DNA from: Sphaerochaetaceae bacterium | GTDB lineage: Bacteria; Spirochaetota; Spirochaetia; Sphaerochaetales; Sphaerochaetaceae | NCBI GenBank assembly: GCA_023231265.1 | Contig: JALNVT010000106.1 | Span: forward strand, 1 to 8,275 | Direction of reading: 5' to 3' | Length of the DNA stretch: 8,275 nucleotides | Shown: in pieces, positions 5,458 through 8,275 of the stretch | How the letters are laid out: each line of letters begins with the position of its first letter | Position numbering within the stretch: position 1 is the first letter of the stretch | Notes under the pieces: model-generated | Seen by the model: the letters and a program-made list of their open reading frames with translations, nothing else | Databases searched by the model: none | Told to the model about the DNA's origin: nothing | Translations under genes and position numbers: made by a program

Positions 5458-6033
5458 ATGGATAACCGTTGCAATTGGAACACGGAAGATGAGATGTATT
5501 TGGCATATCATGATGAAGAATGGGGAGTGCCTGTTCATGATGATAGACTTCTTTTTGAGTTTCTTATCCTTGAAGGTGCTCAAGCAGGTCTCAGTTGGTT
5601 GACCATTCTCAGAAAAAGAGCTGAATATAAGAAGGCATACGACAATTTCGAAATCGAAACAGTGGCCAATTACACAGAAAGTGATGTTGAGAGATTGCTT
5701 TCAAATTCAGGAATCGTCAGAAACAAACTTAAAGTAAGATCTTCAATTACCAATGCAAAAGCAGTTCTAGAAATACAGAGAGAGTTTGGATCCTTTTCAA
5801 ATTATCTATGGAATTTTGTTGATGGAAAGACTGTTGATAATCATCTATCAAGTATATCAGATATGCCAATCACATCCGATATCTCAGATAAGATGAGTAA
5901 GGATATGAAGAGGAGAGGGCTCAAGTTTGTGGGATCCACAATAATGTACTCTTTCATGCAGGCTGTTGGTATGGTCAATGACCATATAACAACATGCTTC
6001 AGATATGAGGAAGTGAAGCACCTCTCCTTATAA
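5458..6033 (+). CDS. tag: DNA-3-methyladenine glycosylase I
   Basis: This base-excision-repair enzyme removes 3-methyladenine from alkylated DNA by cleaving the glycosidic bond. The 191-aa length matches the family (E. coli Tag is 187 aa). The four zinc ligands of the HhH-GPD-related Tag fold are in place: Cys5, His18 (in YLAYHDEEWGVPVHDD), His176 and Cys180 (in NDHITTCFRY). Each is one residue later than in E. coli. The catalytic and base-binding region LEGAQAGLSWLTIL is present, with Glu39 equivalent to the E. coli catalytic Glu38, and Trp47. The start has a strong GAGGGG, and the preceding extended -10 promoter fits a single-gene transcript. The stop lies only 6 nt from the stop of the convergent ABC ATPase gene, with no terminator visible between them. 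Confidence 0.97.
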   Translation: MDNRCNWNTEDEMYLAYHDEEWGVPVHDDRLLFEFLILEGAQAGLSWLTILRKRAEYKKAYDNFEIETVANYTESDVERLLSNSGIVRNKLKVRSSITNAKAVLEIQREFGSFSNYLWNFVDGKTVDNHLSSISDMPITSDISDKMSKDMKRRGLKFVGSTIMYSFMQAVGMVNDHITTCFRYEEVKHLSL

Positions 6034-6039
6034 TCAAAA

Positions 6040-6819
6040 TTAGCACCAGGCTGAATACAGGCCATTTCTCTTATCTAAATATACCTCTTTACCATACAAT
6101 GCGGAAAGCTTCTTCTCTGTAAGCATATCTTCTTTGTTGCCTGTCTCGATGATCTTACCATCTTTCATGAACACTATCTTGTTTATCTCAGGAAGTACCT
6201 GAGAGAGATCATGAGTTATTATCACGAGAGTCTTTCCTTCTGATAGAACGGTCTTCAATGTATCGCGATATATACTTCGTGAAGGAAAATCCAGTCCATT
6301 TGCAGCTTCATCAAGAAGAAGGAGCTCTGGTTCAAGGACAAGAGCTCTGGCCAAGAGAGCCTTCTGAGCCTCTCCTGTTGATAGATTCTTCATCTTCTTA
6401 TGTTTGATGTTTGAACAATCATATCTCTCTATTGTATCATCAATTTTCTTCCACATCTCTTCAGTTAGATGATGATGGAAATCAAGCCCAATAGATGAAA
6501 GTAGACCGCCTGCAACAATATCTCTAACGGAATATGAAGAGCTGCATATCTCAAGAAGTTCTTTTGATACGATTCCCATTTTCATTCTGAGATCTTCCTT
6601 GCTGATCTTATCATAACCAAATCTTTTTATGACCAAAGATTCTTTCCATAAAGGATGAACTTCCATGCAGCATATTTTAAACAGGGTTGATTTACCTGCA
6701 CCATTTGGTCCAAGTACTGCTACACTTTCGCCTCTGTTTATTTCAAAATTCAGGTTCTCAACTATGTTTATGTCATTGCGTCTGACACTTGCGTTTTTTA
6801 TTGTTATTAGATTTTCCAT
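6040..6819 (-). CDS. Stand-alone ABC ATPase, YlmA/ModF-like
   Basis: This 259-aa ABC-type ATP-binding protein has no permease gene beside it. Motifs are Walker A GPNGAGKST (37-45), a variant signature LSTGE (146-150) with EAQKALLARAL after it, Walker B LLLLDE (166-171), the D-loop region NGLD (174-177) and switch His203 in ITHD. The usual Q-loop Gln is missing: the segment reads MGIVSKELLE (81-90), with Ser/Lys at that position. The LSTGE signature and this Q-loop change resemble YlmA and ModF/PhrA-type soluble or orphan ABC proteins more than importer ATPases, so a non-transport role is possible. The ATG at 6817-6819 is the only start that keeps the first strand (LITIKNASV), because an in-frame TAA lies 12 nt upstream. 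No Shine-Dalgarno is present, but a -10-like TAAAAT sits 6 nt before the ATG. Confidence 0.88.
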   Translation of the reverse strand: MENLITIKNASVRRNDINIVENLNFEINRGESVAVLGPNGAGKSTLFKICCMEVHPLWKESLVIKRFGYDKISKEDLRMKMGIVSKELLEICSSSYSVRDIVAGGLLSSIGLDFHHHLTEEMWKKIDDTIERYDCSNIKHKKMKNLSTGEAQKALLARALVLEPELLLLDEAANGLDFPSRSIYRDTLKTVLSEGKTLVIITHDLSQVLPEINKIVFMKDGKIIETGNKEDMLTEKKLSALYGKEVYLDKRNGLYSAWC

Positions 6820-6825
6820 TAATTT

Positions 6826-6831
6826 ATTTTA
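6826..6831 (-). promoter_or_regulatory. -10-like box placed for a leaderless transcript of the orphan ABC gene
   Basis: On the minus strand TAAAAT (five of six consensus bases) is followed by exactly six bases, AAATTA, and then the ATG at 6819. This would put the RNA start on or next to the A of ATG. No Shine-Dalgarno-like purine run precedes the ATG. The -35 is poor (TGGTTT at 17 nt, inside the preceding terminator), so the alternative is read-through from the GntR-family gene. Confidence 0.35.
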
Positions 6832-6845
6832 GTAAAAAGACAAAT

Positions 6846-6873
6846 AAAAAACCACTGCCGAGGCAATGGTTTT
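6846..6873 (-). terminator. Intrinsic terminator of the GntR-family regulator gene
   Basis: On the minus strand AAAACCATTGCC and GGCAGTGGTTTT pair around a CTCG tetraloop (with the innermost pair opened), with one G-U wobble. A U-run of six is included in and follows the second arm. It begins 20 nt after the regulator stop and ends just 26 nt before the orphan ABC start codon. Confidence 0.88.
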
Positions 6874-6892
6874 ACAATTTAGTTTTGTTTGA

Positions 6893-7633
6893 CTAAAGAG
6901 CTAATTCTTCAAACTTATCATTTATATTTGTTAAGTTAACAAGAGTTAACGCTACTGCTAGGTCAGTCTGACCATTTTCTAGTGCATCAACAAGATAATG
7001 ATATTCATTTACTTTCTTTTTCTTCTCAGCCAAAGTTTCTTTTAGTCTATCAAGAGCTGCATATAGCTGAGGTGATAGATTTTCATAGATTGAGTTAAGA
7101 ATGATGTTATCGTTTGATTTGATCAATGTTGTATGGAAATCAAAATCATTTTCTTTGAAGATTCTAAGAGCTTCAACATCTTTTGGATTCTCTTCCAATA
7201 TTTCAATCTGTGCTTCCATCTTTGTGCAACAACGGCCTAAAGAACGTACAATTAGCATTCTAGATGCACTTCTAGATAACTCTCTTGTTGCCCCAACTTC
7301 AATAGTAACTCTAACTTGCATTAAGTCAGTGAGTAACTTTTTATCTGGAACTTGCTTTGATAGCATGGACATTGATAGTGATTCTACGAATTGATCAAGG
7401 TTGTTACTTTTTACTAAAGCCCTTTTACCTTGACTAACTTGAATCAAGCCTTTTGCTTCAAGGTTCTTAAATGCTTCTCTTACAGATCTAGATGATGCTG
7501 AAAATTGTTGTGCCAATTCCTGCTGGCTTGGAAGAGTGTCTCCAGCCTTGTATTTCTTAGAAAGAATCATTTCTTCTAATTTGTTTGCAATCTGAGTCGA
7601 TTTAGTTTCGTTTGTAATTGGTGCTACTAACAT
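6893..7633 (-). CDS. GntR-family transcriptional regulator, FadR/FCD subfamily
   Basis: This 246-aa regulator has an N-terminal GntR winged helix-turn-helix (about 11-75; GDTLPSQQELAQQF then SSRSVREAFKNLEAKGLI) and an all-helical FCD ligand-binding domain (about 95-240; LMQVRVTIEVGATRELS, then ENDFDFHTTLIKSNDN). Such proteins are dimeric repressors or activators of carboxylate, sugar-acid or amino-acid catabolism and uptake. In the FCD pocket Asp163 and His167 are present, but by alignment with the usual pattern the later His residues appear to be Tyr211 (with His212 next to it) and Asn233, so the metal site may be incomplete. I chose the ATG at 7631-7633, where the family pattern begins. An upstream in-frame ATG at 7696 would place a perfect TATAAT inside the gene. 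It diverges from whatever lies right of the window and probably controls it. Confidence 0.92.
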   Translation of the reverse strand: MLVAPITNETKSTQIANKLEEMILSKKYKAGDTLPSQQELAQQFSASSRSVREAFKNLEAKGLIQVSQGKRALVKSNNLDQFVESLSMSMLSKQVPDKKLLTDLMQVRVTIEVGATRELSRSASRMLIVRSLGRCCTKMEAQIEILEENPKDVEALRIFKENDFDFHTTLIKSNDNIILNSIYENLSPQLYAALDRLKETLAEKKKKVNEYHYLVDALENGQTDLAVALTLVNLTNINDKFEELAL

Positions 7634-7654
7634 TATTTTACCTGCCCTGTAAAA

Positions 7655-7660
7655 ATTATA
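7655..7660 (-). promoter_or_regulatory. -10 box of the GntR-family regulator gene
   Basis: The minus strand carries a perfect TATAAT (plus-strand 7655-7660), which would start RNA about 12-16 nt before the ATG at 7633, with a weak CAGG ribosome site between. The -35 region has no good match at 16-18 nt, which suggests a weak or activator-dependent promoter. It supports the shorter protein start. Confidence 0.5.
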
Positions 7661-7726
7661 CTCGATTTTAACTATCAAGCTTTGTACATATAACAAATCA
7701 TCTACAAACTATACATATTTTAAGTT

Positions 7727-8155
7727 TAAGTTATAACATACCTCATTGATAGAATGTTATGTTAGTAAAATTCACATAACTAAAGCCATATGTTATATAT
7801 CTGTAGAAGTTTGTTTTCCTATAATTTTGATTTATGGTTTTATAAAGTCATAAATGCGAATATTATAATGAAAAATAACAAACTTATTGGCAAAATTACA
7901 CCTCAGAGGTACATAAATGCCGATTTGTAATACTAATTTCAGCCCTTATGTTATAACAAACTTCGTCAAAAAGCAACATAAAAACAGTAAAAATCCAATA
8001 ATACCACCAAATTCTTATGAGATATGTTACAAGTTGCCTAAAAAGTTCTAACAAGTGTCATGGTTGGGAGGTGCTTTAAATTACTATACAAATAGTTAGT
8101 TGCTATAAAAAAACTTGTCAAAATGTTAGAAGTTGTTATTATTTGTTATAAGTTA
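7727..8155. repeat. Cluster of a repeated 12-bp motif (TGTTANAASTTR), probable regulator binding sites
   Basis: Close copies are TGTTATAACTTA (7727-7738, minus), TGTTACAAGTTG (8025-8036, plus), TGTTAGAACTTT (8042-8053, minus), TGTTAGAAGTTG (8124-8135, plus) and TGTTATAAGTTA (8144-8155, plus). TGTTATAACAAA (7949-7960) shares the first nine bases. Looser relatives with TGTTAT or ATAACA occur at 7686-7696, 7754-7765, 7773-7780, 7789-7798 and 7873-7884. The core GTTNNAA[C/G] is near-palindromic, as expected for a dimeric winged-helix protein. The GntR-family regulator encoded next to the cluster is the natural candidate to bind it. No such run of copies was noticed elsewhere in the window. Confidence 0.6.
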
Positions 8156-8190
8156 TGAATTTACCTAATTACAGAATTAAAATATTTAGG

Positions 8191-8218
8191 TTGCTATTTT
8201 TTATGTACTTGATAGAAT
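8191..8218 (+). promoter_or_regulatory. Candidate promoter of the gene right of the window
   Basis: TTGCTA (8191-8196) and TAGAAT (8213-8218) are 16 nt apart, and TGA immediately before the -10 makes it an extended -10. RNA would start near 8225, and an AAAAGGA (8232-8238) follows. No start codon sits at a normal distance: GTG at 8251 and ATG at 8254 are 12 and 15 nt away, and the window ends at 8275. Two copies of the 12-bp motif lie 35-70 bp upstream of the -35. Confidence 0.45.
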
Positions 8219-8275
8219 AACAGTAAAGAACAAAAGGACCGGTGTTGTAAGTGATGACCAATATGGATTTCGGAG

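Larger units (their letters stand above)
7661..8275. other. Long non-coding regulatory gap between the regulator and an unseen downstream gene
   Basis: These roughly 600 bp hold no recognisable gene. They contain the repeated 12-bp motif, an 11-bp palindrome ACCTCAGAGGT (7900-7910), a second possible rightward extended -10 (TGCTATAAA, 8101-8109) with a weak -35, and the edge promoter at 8191-8218. A 44-codon ORF (ATG 7917 to TAA 8051) has a fair AGAGG 7 nt upstream but an unremarkable product and is not called as a gene. The size of the gap suggests long-range regulation or an unrecognised short transcript. Confidence 0.55.

Noticed and set aside
5267..5506. 79-codon minus-strand frame overlapping the start of tag
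   Set aside because: It runs antisense through the tag promoter, ribosome site and first codons, and has no ribosome site or family signal.
6031..6042. Bidirectional terminator between the convergent tag and orphan ABC genes
   Set aside because: The stops are 6 nt apart and no stem with U-runs is visible around them, so termination must occur within the opposite gene or depend on Rho.
7634..7696. 21-residue N-terminal extension of the GntR-family regulator
   Set aside because: The extension lacks family resemblance, and a perfect TATAAT at 7655-7660 lies inside it; the family pattern starts at the ATG at 7633.
8190..8275. Open plus-strand frame reading VKNKRTGVVSDDQYGFR near the edge
   Set aside because: It looks protein-like, but the frame has no ATG, GTG or TTG between the stop at 8187-8189 and the edge, and it overlaps the promoter candidate.
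1..8275. tRNA, rRNA, CRISPR array or insertion sequence
   Set aside because: No cloverleaf, rRNA-like segment, regularly spaced direct repeats, transposase motifs or terminal inverted repeats with target duplications were seen.

Overview
The window comes from an AT-rich bacterium (roughly one third G+C by eye), with dense operons on both strands separated by AT-rich regulatory gaps. Shine-Dalgarno sites are mostly GGAGG/GAGGG-like, and intrinsic terminators are clear. A low-GC spirochaete (Sphaerochaeta/Treponema-like) or a Firmicute would fit. A LolD/MacB-type export pair and a metallophosphoesterase next to a DUF4032-like ParB-fold protein lean slightly towards a spirochaete, but nothing here settles the taxonomy.

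Left block (1-1919, minus strand): a tightly coupled operon read leftwards. It encodes a six-helix membrane protein, a 100-aa winged-helix regulator, a LolD/MacB-type ABC ATPase and the start of its FtsX-like permease, which is cut by the window edge. The genes are joined by a 2-nt gap, a 1-nt overlap and a 7-nt overlap. This looks like a self-regulated export or lipoprotein-handling module.

Centre-left (2191-3988, plus strand): a class III metallophosphoesterase, then a protein with a ParB-like GNHR motif and a DUF4032-like C-terminal half, closed by a strong terminator. The leader of the second gene is unusual: its only good Shine-Dalgarno lies 39 nt upstream of the ATG, and a perfect inverted repeat between them could bring the two to 8 nt apart.

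Centre (3989-4573): a gap with no convincing large gene. Its right half carries a promoter-like element with a perfect 14-bp palindrome in the spacer, several nested stem-loops and a U-tailed terminator. It is a candidate small-RNA or small-peptide gene.

Centre-right (4574-6819): a flavodoxin-fold protein (minus), diverging from DNA-3-methyladenine glycosylase I (tag, plus). A stand-alone YlmA/ModF-like ABC ATPase (minus) converges on tag with a 6-nt gap. The ATPase start has no Shine-Dalgarno but has a -10 box placed for a leaderless mRNA.

Right end (6893-8275): a GntR-family FCD-domain regulator (minus, with its own terminator and a perfect TATAAT box), then about 640 bp of non-coding DNA. 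That DNA carries at least five close copies of a 12-bp motif TGTTANAASTTR plus looser relatives, and a rightward promoter near the edge. This is the expected layout of a repressor diverging from its target operon, which would lie just outside the window.
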